Origin: Paenibacillus taichungensis
GTDB taxonomy: Bacteria; Bacillota; Bacilli; Paenibacillales; Paenibacillaceae
Reading direction: 5' to 3'
Length of the DNA: 64,000 nt
Assembly (NCBI RefSeq): GCF_013359905.1
Contig: NZ_JABMCC010000104.1
Location: forward strand, 62,001 to 126,000
Shown here one piece after another: positions 8,902 through 17,493 of the stretch (position 1 is the first letter of the stretch; every line of letters begins with the position of its first letter). Below the pieces are notes generated by a model. The model saw only the letters and a program-made list of their open reading frames with translations. It made no database searches and was not told where the DNA came from. The translations under genes were made by a program, and so were the position numbers.

Positions 8902-9333
8902 ATGAATACGCGTCGTCCCTTTTCAAAAAGGAAAATAATCATCCTATCTACCGTGATTCTCTTCATTGGATTAGTTATTTCTATGGGTTACCAGGCGATG
9001 GACCCCTTTAGACATTTAAGGATCACAATTTATAATCAGTCCGAATATGATCTCTCTAATATTACAGCACGTGTGAGCAGCGGCGTTGACTCGTCCAATA
9101 CAAACAAAGAGGGTAAGATATACACCTTAAAGAAAGGTGTACCCAGCGGTGAACAAGTGAAGTTCGCTCCACAGCTGCGACTCTCCGGTGAAGGATCCAT
9201 CTATCTGGAATTTACGGATAGCCGTGGTGAAACCTATAACAAGACGGTTTGCGGTTATACCGAATACTTGTCTGGCAACTCCTATGTAACTGTAACCAAC
9301 GAAACGATAACTGTGAAAGAAGAATGTATGTAG
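8902..9333 (+). CDS. Membrane-anchored small protein, unknown function
   Basis: A 143-aa protein with a short basic N-terminus, one membrane segment (about residues 11-30) and an extracytoplasmic domain rich in beta-strand-like sequence (LRITIYNQSEYDLSNITARV, YLEFTDSRGETYNKTVCGY). It has one Cys in the middle and one near the C-terminus. No family is recognised. Start ATG at 8902 follows AAAGGAG at good spacing, and a hairpin follows the stop, so it looks like a real monocistronic gene. Confidence 0.75.
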   Translation: MNTRRPFSKRKIIILSTVILFIGLVISMGYQAMDPFRHLRITIYNQSEYDLSNITARVSSGVDSSNTNKEGKIYTLKKGVPSGEQVKFAPQLRLSGEGSIYLEFTDSRGETYNKTVCGYTEYLSGNSYVTVTNETITVKEECM

Positions 9334-9356
9334 CCTTTTTTCCCTGGTTTAACAAC

Positions 9357-9404
9357 AAAAAGAGGCTCCCCAATACGCCATGACCTGACGGGGTGCCACT
9401 TTTA
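9357..9404 (+). terminator. Terminator after the small membrane protein
   Basis: AAAAGAGGCTCCCC pairs imperfectly with GGGGTGCCACTTTT, giving a G/C-rich stem with a T run on the plus strand, 24 bases after the stop codon. Confidence 0.6.
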
Positions 9405-9426
9405 ACACGTTAAAGTTATCAACTTG

Positions 9427-9609
9427 TAACGAATCACACACGTTCTATTAGATCTTAATTGCACAGAATTGGCGGGGTAACGAACCACATACGCTTTATA
9501 CCCTCATTTTGCATGTCACATCATACGGTTTGCAGGAATAGCGTGTCTAAGGTTCGTTAGTCTATTCATCCCAAGCAAATGCACATAATAAAATGCATCC
9601 AATTCGTTA
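9427..9609. repeat. Four ~51-bp repeat units in head-to-head array
   Basis: Units beginning TAACGAAYC start at 9427 and 9478 on the plus strand, and on the minus strand at 9609 and 9559. The step within each pair is 50-51 bases and the whole block is symmetric about 9518, with perfect ends TAACGAAT/ATTCGTTA (outer) and TAACGAACC/GGTTCGTTA (inner). Within units, an ACAYACGYT box and a later TTGCA box recur. The same unit occurs at 33311-33400. It fills the gap between the small membrane protein and fni; function unknown. Confidence 0.75.
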
Positions 9610-9636
9610 GCTCAGCTCACATATAACCAAATCGAG

Positions 9637-10704
9637 TCAACGCCGTTCCACCAGACGTGACGTCTGCTTCAAATCCTCGATCTGTCCTGCACCAATACCA
9701 AACATCACGGTACGCAGCTCGAATTCAACCTGTTCCAGCCGCTCATTCAGCGCATCATCGGAAGCAACCGCGGATTCGAGCAGAGATCGTCCAAATCCAG
9801 CGAGATCGGCTCCGAGCGCGAGGGCTTTGGCCGCATCAACGCCTGTGTACAATCCACCGCTGCCAATCAAGGCACCCGCTGGATTTACCGCCCTGACTTC
9901 ACGGATACATTCCGCTGTCGGAATACCCCAATCTGCAAAGGCTTCTGCCGCCGCACGACGAACCGGATTAGAATTTCGGAACTTCTCGACCTGCACCCAG
10001 CTTGTACCACCTGCTCCAGCCACATCGATAAAGGCCACACCTGTTTCGTACAATCGCTGTGCCGTTACTCCATCGATGCCAAAACCCACTTCTTTCACGC
10101 CAACAGGCACGTCCAATTGCTGACACAAATCCTCAATTCGATGAAGTAATCCGCTAAAATCCGTATTGCCTTCAGGCTGGAAGATTTCCTGCAAACTGTT
10201 CAAATGCAGCACCAGCATATCTGCGCCAGCAATCTCAACGGCCCGCTGAAAATCAGCAGTGTTGAAGCCGTAATTTAGCTGCACCGCTCCAAGGTTCGCG
10301 ATGACCGGAATATCCGGTGCCCAGCGCCGCACATCAAAGGTCGTTGCCAGCTCGGGCTGTTCCACGGCAGCCCGAATTGAACCTACGCCGAGTGCCCAGC
10401 CTCGGGCGTTCGCCACACGGGCTAGGCGCTCATTGATGGCGCCCGTTGTCTTGCTTCCACCCGTCATCGAACTGATGAGCAGGGGTGTGCGCACCCTTTT
10501 GCCAATAAACGCAGTCTCCAGACTTACCTCTTCAAAATTCAATTCAGGTAACGGGTTATGACGAAAAGCATACCGCTCCATTCCGCTGGTTACCCCTTCT
10601 CCTGCAACATTCTCTTCAAGACAGAGGCGCACATGTTCCAGCTTCCGTTCCCCCGTAGCCACCTCGGGAAGCAGCCGTTCGCCGGCTCGCTCTTGTTCAT
10701 TCAT
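9637..10704 (-). CDS. fni: Type 2 isopentenyl-diphosphate delta-isomerase
   Basis: The FMN- and NADPH-dependent enzyme interconverts IPP and DMAPP, balancing precursors for farnesyl diphosphate. The 355-aa sequence has the type 2 signatures: ISSMTGG near residue 79, ALGVGSIRAAVE, ANLGAVQL, LHLNSLQE, VGVKEVGFGI and DVAGAGGTSW of the FMN-binding barrel. ATG at 10704 follows AAGGAGG. It lies in the same direction as the carotenoid operon, 333 bases downstream, and no terminator was seen between them, so it may be co-transcribed and supply substrate to CrtM. Confidence 0.95.
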   Translation of the reverse strand: MNEQERAGERLLPEVATGERKLEHVRLCLEENVAGEGVTSGMERYAFRHNPLPELNFEEVSLETAFIGKRVRTPLLISSMTGGSKTTGAINERLARVANARGWALGVGSIRAAVEQPELATTFDVRRWAPDIPVIANLGAVQLNYGFNTADFQRAVEIAGADMLVLHLNSLQEIFQPEGNTDFSGLLHRIEDLCQQLDVPVGVKEVGFGIDGVTAQRLYETGVAFIDVAGAGGTSWVQVEKFRNSNPVRRAAAEAFADWGIPTAECIREVRAVNPAGALIGSGGLYTGVDAAKALALGADLAGFGRSLLESAVASDDALNERLEQVEFELRTVMFGIGAGQIEDLKQTSRLVERR

Positions 10705-11037
10705 GATGAGACCTCCTTATGTGAGAATAGTGCTGATGGACAGGATAATTGCCAGTTCCGGCTAGGTTCCGTTCAGGATTTTGCCCGATACAGCAGAGAG
10801 ATTCTCAAAATATTAATTCTTATTATGTAACGTACAAACGGTATGATTTGGATCTATATTATAAATAATAATCACACTCAACGCGTCAACTCTACCAGTA
10901 TAACGTTTCCGGCCCGGCAATGGAAAGGGTGCCCCGAAACCCAACAATAACTTGAATTTCGAGGTCCAATTCATATTTGCTACTCAGATATTTGGAGGTT
11001 GGGTAAGTCATTCTGTTAAATGAATCTCTTCTATAAC
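10705..11037. other. Gap between fni and the carotenoid operon
   Basis: 333 bases without a gene. No convincing terminator follows the CrtP-like gene. On the minus strand a TTGACG lies 20 bases before TATAAT around 10840-10890, a poorly spaced promoter candidate for fni. A single GTACAAA is present but without the 11-bp repetition seen in the CarH operators. Confidence 0.45.
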
Positions 11038-12519
11038 TTACGTTACGATTTCCGATGCAAGTTGCACTCCAACAAGTTGCCCGGACAATGTCACAATCGG
11101 TGTTCCGCCGCCCGGATGCGTCGTGCCACCCACGTACCACAGTCCTTGTACATCCTTGCTTTTGTTGCCGGGGCGCATGAAGGTCTGCTTCACGGAGTTG
11201 GACGAGATGCCGTAAATCGACCCTTGATGGGCAAGGGTATCCCGTTCTATATGCTGTGGCGTGTACCGGATCAGGACATCCGACTGCTTCAATCCCGTAA
11301 TCCCCCGGTCGGCCAGCTTCTCCAACACCAATTCTCCATAACGATCCATCTGCTCATCCCAATGCCAGGAGTCCGACAAATACGGAGCGTTCACCAGAAT
11401 GAACAGATTGCTGGCTCCCGCTGGAGCCATACCCGCTTCCGAATAACCGGAATAACAGATGTAGATCGTGGGATCGGCAGGCATTTTTCGGTCACGGAAA
11501 ATATGGTCAAACTCCGGTTCATACCGTTCCGGGAAAAAGACGGTATGGTGCAGCAGGGATTCATACTGTCTCCGCACACCAGCCAGTGTCACGAACCCCG
11601 AAATCGACGGCTCATACCTGCGAATTCGCTCATCGCTCATCTGTTTGCGATATTCTGGCGCAAGCAGCAGCCGATTGACGCTGAGCACATCTCCATTTGC
11701 AACAACCTGATCAGCTTCCCGGAAGCCCTGATCCGTATCCACACCTGCCACTTTGCCATTCCTGACAACAATTTGCCGGACTTCGATGCCAGTAACGATC
11801 TGCACCCCTTTTTCCTGTGCAAGCCGTGTCATGGCTTCTATGAGTTGATAGGTTCCACCCTTGACCCCATAGATGCCCTCTTCTGCTTCCACATGACCCA
11901 TCATGGCAAAGATTGAAGGCGCCTGATATGGTGATGACCCAACATAGGTAGCATACCGACCGAACATCGCAAGGGTATGAGGGTGTTGGAAATAAGAACG
12001 CAGCAGCTTATCCAGCTTCACTGTAGGTCGTACGCGCAGCAGACTGCGCAGCATTCGAAGATTATATTTATCCTTGGGCGACAACAGTAGCTTTCCAAGA
12101 AAATGACGATTAGCTTCCGCATACAGCGCAGCAGACTCATCCATAAATGCATCATAACGAGCCGCATCTTCTGCGCTGTAGGCAGCAATCTGCTCCTTCA
12201 TCCTCTCTCGATTGCCCGACAAATCGACCACGGTCCCATCTGCAAAACTATTACGTGTACGTGGTTCCAGCTCATATAACTGAACGTAATCCTCCATCTC
12301 CACACCTGCGTGATCGAAGACGGAACGGAAGCTTGCGGGCATCGTGATCGTACTTGGTCCTCGGTCAAAATGATATCCATCCTGCTCAATCTGTTGCAGC
12401 TTTCCACCAACCCGCTCCTGCCGCTCCAGAATGGTGACCCGTACGCCCTGCAAAGCTAGCCGAATGGCACACGATAGACCTCCAAATCCTGCTCCGATAA
12501 TAATGACGTTACCCTTCAA
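11038..12519 (-). CDS. crtP: CrtP-like C30 carotenoid oxygenase
   Basis: A 493-aa FAD protein of the CrtI/CrtN family. It matches staphylococcal CrtP (4,4'-diaponeurosporene oxygenase) over many blocks: dinucleotide fold IIGAGFGGLSCAIRLA, GPSTITMP, YVGSSPYQAPSIF, EEGIYGVKGG, GSIYGISSN and the C-terminal VGGTTHPGGGTPIVTLSG. CrtP-type enzymes oxidise the terminal methyl group of a C30 polyene to aldehyde or acid. It overlaps the glycosyltransferase gene by 4 bases and is last in the operon. The exact substrate here is inferred from context. Confidence 0.85.
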   Translation of the reverse strand: MKGNVIIIGAGFGGLSCAIRLALQGVRVTILERQERVGGKLQQIEQDGYHFDRGPSTITMPASFRSVFDHAGVEMEDYVQLYELEPRTRNSFADGTVVDLSGNRERMKEQIAAYSAEDAARYDAFMDESAALYAEANRHFLGKLLLSPKDKYNLRMLRSLLRVRPTVKLDKLLRSYFQHPHTLAMFGRYATYVGSSPYQAPSIFAMMGHVEAEEGIYGVKGGTYQLIEAMTRLAQEKGVQIVTGIEVRQIVVRNGKVAGVDTDQGFREADQVVANGDVLSVNRLLLAPEYRKQMSDERIRRYEPSISGFVTLAGVRRQYESLLHHTVFFPERYEPEFDHIFRDRKMPADPTIYICYSGYSEAGMAPAGASNLFILVNAPYLSDSWHWDEQMDRYGELVLEKLADRGITGLKQSDVLIRYTPQHIERDTLAHQGSIYGISSNSVKQTFMRPGNKSKDVQGLWYVGGTTHPGGGTPIVTLSGQLVGVQLASEIVT

Positions 12520-13664
12520 CTGTACCGCCTACCTTTCCATACATACCCCTTGCCGGAACGACCTGCCTGCCAGGAAGCGATGCCGATCGCAATGACACAT
12601 GCCATGCTAATCGGTTGCAGGAAAGCAAGCCACCAGGGTTGTCCTCCAGCGTGATCCGATACCCTTTTAACTGCCATCCCGAGTACGGTCCCCACAAGAC
12701 CATAGATGATGGAAGTAGAATTCCCGGTCAACAAACCGATCATCAGACCGAGTGGAGGCACAATATACATCAGTGTATACATCAGTATCGTGCCTAACAG
12801 CAGCACATCTTTGCGCCCCATACCTTCGTACATGTTTTTCTTATAGCCGTTCCACACTTCTGCACCATTCTGGTACATTCGTGTATTTGTCACATCATGA
12901 ACATCGGCCAGCATAACGGGATGTCCCGCACGCTTAACCGCCTTCGCCAGACTCATGTCATCGACCAGATCAGCCTGGATTGCAGCATGTCCACCCGAGG
13001 CCTTATAACTGGAACGGTGAATGAGCAAAAACGCCCCTGTAGCGGCTACAAACATCGGATTAGATGATCTGCGTATCATGAAAATGGGGAGATGACTGAT
13101 GATGGTGAACACCATCATGGGTACAACGAGCTTTTCCATCCAGGTCTTCGTGACCTGATAGGGGAATCCCGTTACGAGGCCGCCGCCCTGCTCACACCCC
13201 GCAGCAATAGTCTGCCGGATGGCCTCAGGTCCCAAGCGAACATCGGCATCCACGAACATAAACCATTCACCCTTGGCCTCCTGCACCAGTCGGTGACAGG
13301 CATGAGATTTCCCCATCCATCCTGCGGGAAGCTCCACACCATGCAGCAGGCGTACACGTGGATCATGATCGGCAATCGACTGAACTATGGCTGCGGTCTC
13401 ATCTTCGGAGCGATCATCCAGCACCAGTACTTCCATCTGGAATCCGGATGTATCGCTGGCAAGCACACTTTCCACACATCCTTGAATGTGCAGTTTCTCG
13501 TTGCGGGCAGGAATTAGCACAGATACCAGGATATCCTTGTCTTTCAATTCATCTGCGTTGAATGAACGTACTTTGGGCAGACAGGAGACGTTCCATATTG
13601 CAAACATCAACTGAACGCCCAATACACAAGTCAGTATGATCCAACCTATTTCAGATGCACTCAT
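12516..13664 (-). CDS. crtQ: CrtQ-like family 2 glycosyltransferase
   Basis: A 382-aa membrane-associated GT2 enzyme that probably attaches glucose to the carotenoid end group. There is an N-terminal membrane anchor (about 5-25), then VSVLIPARNE, VLDDRSEDET, GWMGKSHACH and the metal-binding FVDADV, followed by a C-terminal membrane region and an ending VWKGRRYS that resembles staphylococcal CrtQ. It begins 3 bases after the acyltransferase stop with a weak ribosome binding site, implying coupling, and ends overlapping the CrtP-like gene. Confidence 0.88.
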   Translation of the reverse strand: MSASEIGWIILTCVLGVQLMFAIWNVSCLPKVRSFNADELKDKDILVSVLIPARNEKLHIQGCVESVLASDTSGFQMEVLVLDDRSEDETAAIVQSIADHDPRVRLLHGVELPAGWMGKSHACHRLVQEAKGEWFMFVDADVRLGPEAIRQTIAAGCEQGGGLVTGFPYQVTKTWMEKLVVPMMVFTIISHLPIFMIRRSSNPMFVAATGAFLLIHRSSYKASGGHAAIQADLVDDMSLAKAVKRAGHPVMLADVHDVTNTRMYQNGAEVWNGYKKNMYEGMGRKDVLLLGTILMYTLMYIVPPLGLMIGLLTGNSTSIIYGLVGTVLGMAVKRVSDHAGGQPWWLAFLQPISMACVIAIGIASWQAGRSGKGYVWKGRRYS

Positions 13665-13666
13665 CG

Positions 13667-14425
13667 CTAACGGTTCACCCGCTTTCGTGCCGCATCGTAT
13701 TTTTCACTTGTTGAACGCACATGGCGAATCAGTGGAAAAGCACCCGGCAAACTCCCCTGCCCGATGCGTACCAGCTCTGATTTATGATCATTCAACTGCT
13801 TCTCCAGCACCCTGCTCAATCTGGTCGCAATCTCTTCACTTTTCCATGCCTTCCATTCTTCTATCACAGGCGTACCCACCTGCATCGATACCTCCGGCAA
13901 ATCATGCTGAACCATGCCATGACACAAAGTCACAGGTACAGCTACGGCGCGTGGGGAGCGGCGTAGCAATAAACCAATGCCTGGGCGAAACTCAATTGGC
14001 CTCGCATCCTGATGCAGAATTTCCCCTTGGGGAAAGATCCAGACCCTTTTGCCGGAGTGAAGCAGCTCGGTCGTATATTGCAAGGAGGTCCGAATGCTGG
14101 ATGCATTCTCCTTGTTGATTGAATACGCGCCAAGTTTACGGAAAAAGGCATATTGTCGCAGCTGCTCTTCTTCCATCATGACATAATGATCGCCTCGGGA
14201 AGTCTGCTGCGATGCATGAAAGAGCAACAGACCATCCCACCAGGAGCTGTGGTTCATGAAATAGATGACCGGTTGATCCGGTTCCATTGGTGAACCCGTA
14301 TTCGGTAACAGCGGGTCCAATGAACCTGATAGTGTAAATGAGCGAAAACGTCTCCGCAGCAAATAATAATGATTGTATAAGGAAAAAATCCGGTTAAACG
14401 GTTTTGATTTTACGGCGCAAATCAT
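13667..14425 (-). CDS. PlsC-type acyltransferase of the carotenoid operon
   Basis: A 252-aa 1-acyl-glycerol-3-phosphate acyltransferase-like protein. The catalytic HX4D motif is NHSSWWDG and the second block is IFPQGEI. In this operon it likely esterifies the sugar of a glycosyl carotenoid with a fatty acid, the role CrtO has in staphyloxanthin synthesis, although by family it is PlsC-like. The frame is open to 14455, but ATG at 14425 has AGGGGAG eight bases upstream. It overlaps the DUF422 gene by 32 bases. Confidence 0.82.
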   Translation of the reverse strand: MICAVKSKPFNRIFSLYNHYYLLRRRFRSFTLSGSLDPLLPNTGSPMEPDQPVIYFMNHSSWWDGLLLFHASQQTSRGDHYVMMEEEQLRQYAFFRKLGAYSINKENASSIRTSLQYTTELLHSGKRVWIFPQGEILHQDARPIEFRPGIGLLLRRSPRAVAVPVTLCHGMVQHDLPEVSMQVGTPVIEEWKAWKSEEIATRLSRVLEKQLNDHKSELVRIGQGSLPGAFPLIRHVRSTSEKYDAARKRVNR

Positions 14426-15161
14426 ATAGCCAGCTCCCCTCAGCAAGAAGCACACCTACAATAGCAATGATGAAGCTGCCCGTAATTCCTTCTTTGAGAG
14501 CTAACAACCCAAACAAAAGAATAAACAGCTGATACAACCACTTCGCACGCAGCAATGAGTTTCGATCTGAAGGCATTGCGGGAAGAAACAAAGAGAGAAA
14601 CGCTCCCATTACAAACCAGCTTATGTAATTGGTCCAGGGCACTCCGTAGAATCCACCTGGAGCTTGCCATTGCCAGAATCCTCTGGCATGCGCAACCGGG
14701 TCCAGCACCAAGTCCAGCACGATAGCCCAAAATCCGGTCTTAACCGCCCGAATCAGCTTGCCAGTCCAGGTCGATCCACCGCCACTGAGCAGAGCCGAGT
14801 TACCCACCACGGCAATCCAGGCAAAGCCTAATGTAACGGGTACACTGAACAGGTGGATTCCGAAGAAGTCCGAATACGAATATTCGCCAAAGGGCCAGTG
14901 TGTATGCACGCCGACCCATTCTACCCCCATGCCGCCCAGCCATATAATAAAGGAAACCAGCCAGAGTCCAGGTTTCATCCAAATGACTGACTGGTCGGAC
15001 AACCCTGACCGTTCCCGTCCTTGATATATCAGATCCAGCACATACAGTGCATAGAAGATTAGAAACAATCCGTTGGAGAAGGACAGTACATCCGGAACAC
15101 CGATCGTCAGCATCAGTACCGCTCCGATGATATACCACGCCCAGTACAGGCCCTGAACCAT
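14394..15161 (-). CDS. CruF-like carotenoid hydratase (DUF422)
   Basis: A 255-aa protein with about seven or eight membrane segments of the DUF422/CruF family. Family blocks are clear: EWVGVHTHWPFGEYSY and LDPVAHARGFWQW followed by GFYGVPWTN. CruF proteins hydrate the terminal double bond of acyclic carotenoids (C-1',2' hydratase), producing the tertiary hydroxyl that a glycosyltransferase can use. Its place between crtM and the acyl/glycosyl-transferases supports that role. It starts 1 base inside the crtM stop (TGATG). Substrate is inferred. Confidence 0.82.
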   Translation of the reverse strand: MVQGLYWAWYIIGAVLMLTIGVPDVLSFSNGLFLIFYALYVLDLIYQGRERSGLSDQSVIWMKPGLWLVSFIIWLGGMGVEWVGVHTHWPFGEYSYSDFFGIHLFSVPVTLGFAWIAVVGNSALLSGGGSTWTGKLIRAVKTGFWAIVLDLVLDPVAHARGFWQWQAPGGFYGVPWTNYISWFVMGAFLSLFLPAMPSDRNSLLRAKWLYQLFILLFGLLALKEGITGSFIIAIVGVLLAEGSWLYDLRRKIKTV

Positions 15162-16033
15162 CAGGATACCGCCGTGCGGGAGGCATGGTAAGCCAGCATT
15201 GGATAACGTTTCACAATGGCACCCAGCATCTCCAGTTTCAGTTCATCACTGACAAATGCACGCTTCGTATACACGTCATAGTCGTTGCGCTCAACCGCAT
15301 GCAGAATAGTCGAATAAAAGGCTGCTGCCAGCTCAATCGCAAATGCACTTTCGGTTGGATACGTATCCAGACGGTCCATACCGATACGGAACCAGCCCAG
15401 GGCAGCTGCTTTTAATTCATGAATAATGGCTTTAAACCTTTCATCAACAACACCGTTAGCCCAATCCTGTTCGGAATATCCATGCTTCTCCATCAACTCC
15501 AGCGGAACATAGCGGCGGAGCCTTGCCCGGTCTTCACCCACATCACGGATAATGTTGACGATCTGCATACCTTTGCCCAGCGCAATCCCGTTCATCGCAA
15601 CGTCTGCACCGTTATCATCCCGCAATACAGGTAGCAACATCTCGCCCACGGTTCCGGCAACCAGATAACAATACTGCTCCAGTTCCTCCATTGATGTATA
15701 ATGCGTCACTTTAAGATCGGTTAATTGACCGTCCATTTGACGAAAAAAAGGTCCCTTGTCTAGATGAGGGAAACTTGCAAACAGCCATCGTAATGCCGGC
15801 CAAATAAAGTGTCCTTCCGCTTCTTCCAACAGATTGAACAGATGGCGAATTTCATGAATCGTATAGGGCGACTGCTCCGGCTCATCCACACTGTCATCGA
15901 TCATACGGCAAAAAGCATAGATCACGTACACGGCCTCGCGGCGTGGGCTGGGCAGACCTCTGAAGGCTTGATAAAAAGATGACGAGCCCTTTTGCATTAA
16001 TTCCTCACACTTGTTCAAAATCGCTTCATTCAT
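15161..16033 (-). CDS. crtM: Dehydrosqualene/phytoene synthase (CrtM type)
   Basis: A 290-aa trans-isoprenyl diphosphate synthase of the squalene/phytoene synthase family, predicted to join two farnesyl diphosphates into 4,4'-diapophytoene. Both Asp-rich substrate-Mg sites are present: DDSVDE early (about 46-51) and NIIRDVGEDRARLRRYVP. C30 rather than C40 specificity is inferred from the CrtN/CrtP/CrtQ homologs beside it, not from residues. ATG at 16033 overlaps the upstream crtN stop by 4 bases and follows GAAGGAG. Confidence 0.92.
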   Translation of the reverse strand: MNEAILNKCEELMQKGSSSFYQAFRGLPSPRREAVYVIYAFCRMIDDSVDEPEQSPYTIHEIRHLFNLLEEAEGHFIWPALRWLFASFPHLDKGPFFRQMDGQLTDLKVTHYTSMEELEQYCYLVAGTVGEMLLPVLRDDNGADVAMNGIALGKGMQIVNIIRDVGEDRARLRRYVPLELMEKHGYSEQDWANGVVDERFKAIIHELKAAALGWFRIGMDRLDTYPTESAFAIELAAAFYSTILHAVERNDYDVYTKRAFVSDELKLEMLGAIVKRYPMLAYHASRTAVS

Positions 16034-17493
16034 GTTTCCATCTCCTTCATGAGTTGATTCACTGCCATCCGTGCACTTTGCATCACAATAGGAACCCCGC
16101 CTCCCGGATGTACAGAAGCTCCAGCTGCATATAGTCCCCGGATTGCCGGGAACGGTTTCGGTTGCGGACGATATACACCGGATTGGAACAATACGGGTGC
16201 GATGCCAAAGCTGCCACCGCCATACAGCCCGTCACGCTCAGCGTCAGCGGGTGTACGTATTTTTTGCCACTTAATCGCTTCACGAAGTCCCGGAAATCCG
16301 CGTTGCTCCGCTTCTTCCAGTACACGCTCTGCCAGCGCCTCGCTCTCCCGAGACCAGTCGACACCATTGGCATCCGGCACCGGAATAAGGAAGTACAACA
16401 CACTCTGACCTGGCGGAGCTGCCGTCTCGTCCAATGCAGCCGGATTAAATACATAAAAAGAGGACTTCGCCGGAATGCGGCGCTGGTCGAACACTTCCCG
16501 CAAACTGCCGTCCAGACTTGGAGGCAGGAAAAACTGATGCGTCGTTGCATCATCCCACGTTTTGTCTACACCCGCGTAGATCAACACACATCCCGATGAG
16601 GGACGATATGGCTTTCGTTTGCGTGAACCATCAGGCGTCTGACCAAGCAGACCCGACAGATGGGGGAAATCGCCATTGTAGATAACTGCATCCACATTTT
16701 CTGCGCCTGCGGCGGTTTCTATACCTTCGCATACACCATTTTTAATATTCAGTCCCGTCACTTCGGTGTTTAATACGATGCGACCACCACGTGATATCAG
16801 TTCCTGTTCCAGTATGGTAGGTAATGCAGCATAGCCACCTTTCACCATCCAGATGCCATATTCGTGCTCTGCATAAGGAAGCAGGGAGTAAATCCCCGGC
16901 GTACCGAAGGGAGATCCACCAATATAAAGGCTTTGCAGCGAATATGCATCCAATAGTTCCTCATGCTGAAAATAATCACCTACAGCCTTCCGTACACTCT
17001 TGTGCGCGCGTAATCGGCCCATCAAGGACATCAGAGACGGAGTGAAGAAATCCCTTTTTCGCGGAAAAGCCCGTTCCAGAAACGCAGCCCGTCCCGCAGG
17101 AAACAGCGTGTCCATATCTTTCATAAATTTCGAGAATCCCTGACTTTCTCCAGGGAAGAGACGTTCAATCTCTTCGGCCTGCTGTTCACGTGCCGTCATT
17201 TTGGTCATCACACGACCGCTGCTATAATGCACCCTGTACAATGGATCACAACGCAGCAGCTCAATCTTCGAACGATCCACCCCTGCTTCCTCCAAAATGC
17301 CAAGCAGCATCTCAGGCAGAAGTACGATGGTCGGGCCTTGATCGATCCGATAGTCCCCTTCCTGCTCATAGCCGATACGACCACCAACTCTGGAACCCCG
17401 TTCATATACGGTTACGTCCCAACCCTGTCGATTCAGAAGCAACGCTGAAGTCAGTCCGCCAATACCTGCACCTACAATGGCTGCCCGTTTCAT
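16030..17493 (-). CDS. crtN: CrtN-like diapophytoene desaturase
   Basis: A 487-aa FAD-dependent desaturase of the CrtI/CrtN family. It has the N-terminal nucleotide fold AAIVGAGIGGLTSALLL, DQGPTIVLLPEM, and a C-terminal GASVHPGGGVPIVMQSAR block very close to the GASVHPGAGVPIV block of staphylococcal CrtN. It should introduce the conjugated double bonds into 4,4'-diapophytoene. Adjacency to crtM mirrors crtMN in Staphylococcus. It overlaps both neighbours by 4 bases. Confidence 0.88.
   Translation of the reverse strand: MKRAAIVGAGIGGLTSALLLNRQGWDVTVYERGSRVGGRIGYEQEGDYRIDQGPTIVLLPEMLLGILEEAGVDRSKIELLRCDPLYRVHYSSGRVMTKMTAREQQAEEIERLFPGESQGFSKFMKDMDTLFPAGRAAFLERAFPRKRDFFTPSLMSLMGRLRAHKSVRKAVGDYFQHEELLDAYSLQSLYIGGSPFGTPGIYSLLPYAEHEYGIWMVKGGYAALPTILEQELISRGGRIVLNTEVTGLNIKNGVCEGIETAAGAENVDAVIYNGDFPHLSGLLGQTPDGSRKRKPYRPSSGCVLIYAGVDKTWDDATTHQFFLPPSLDGSLREVFDQRRIPAKSSFYVFNPAALDETAAPPGQSVLYFLIPVPDANGVDWSRESEALAERVLEEAEQRGFPGLREAIKWQKIRTPADAERDGLYGGGSFGIAPVLFQSGVYRPQPKPFPAIRGLYAAGASVHPGGGVPIVMQSARMAVNQLMKEMET

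Noticed and set aside
9405..9636. CRISPR array reading of the 51-bp repeats
   Set aside because: Units diverge in sequence, are on both strands symmetrically, and no cas gene is in the window.
10905..10955. Terminator after the carotenoid operon
   Set aside because: A GTTTC/GAAAC-closed hairpin exists but is imperfect and lacks a U run on either strand.
11020..11916. 298-codon plus-strand frame over the CrtP-like gene
   Set aside because: Antisense to a clear FAD enzyme; no ribosome binding site.
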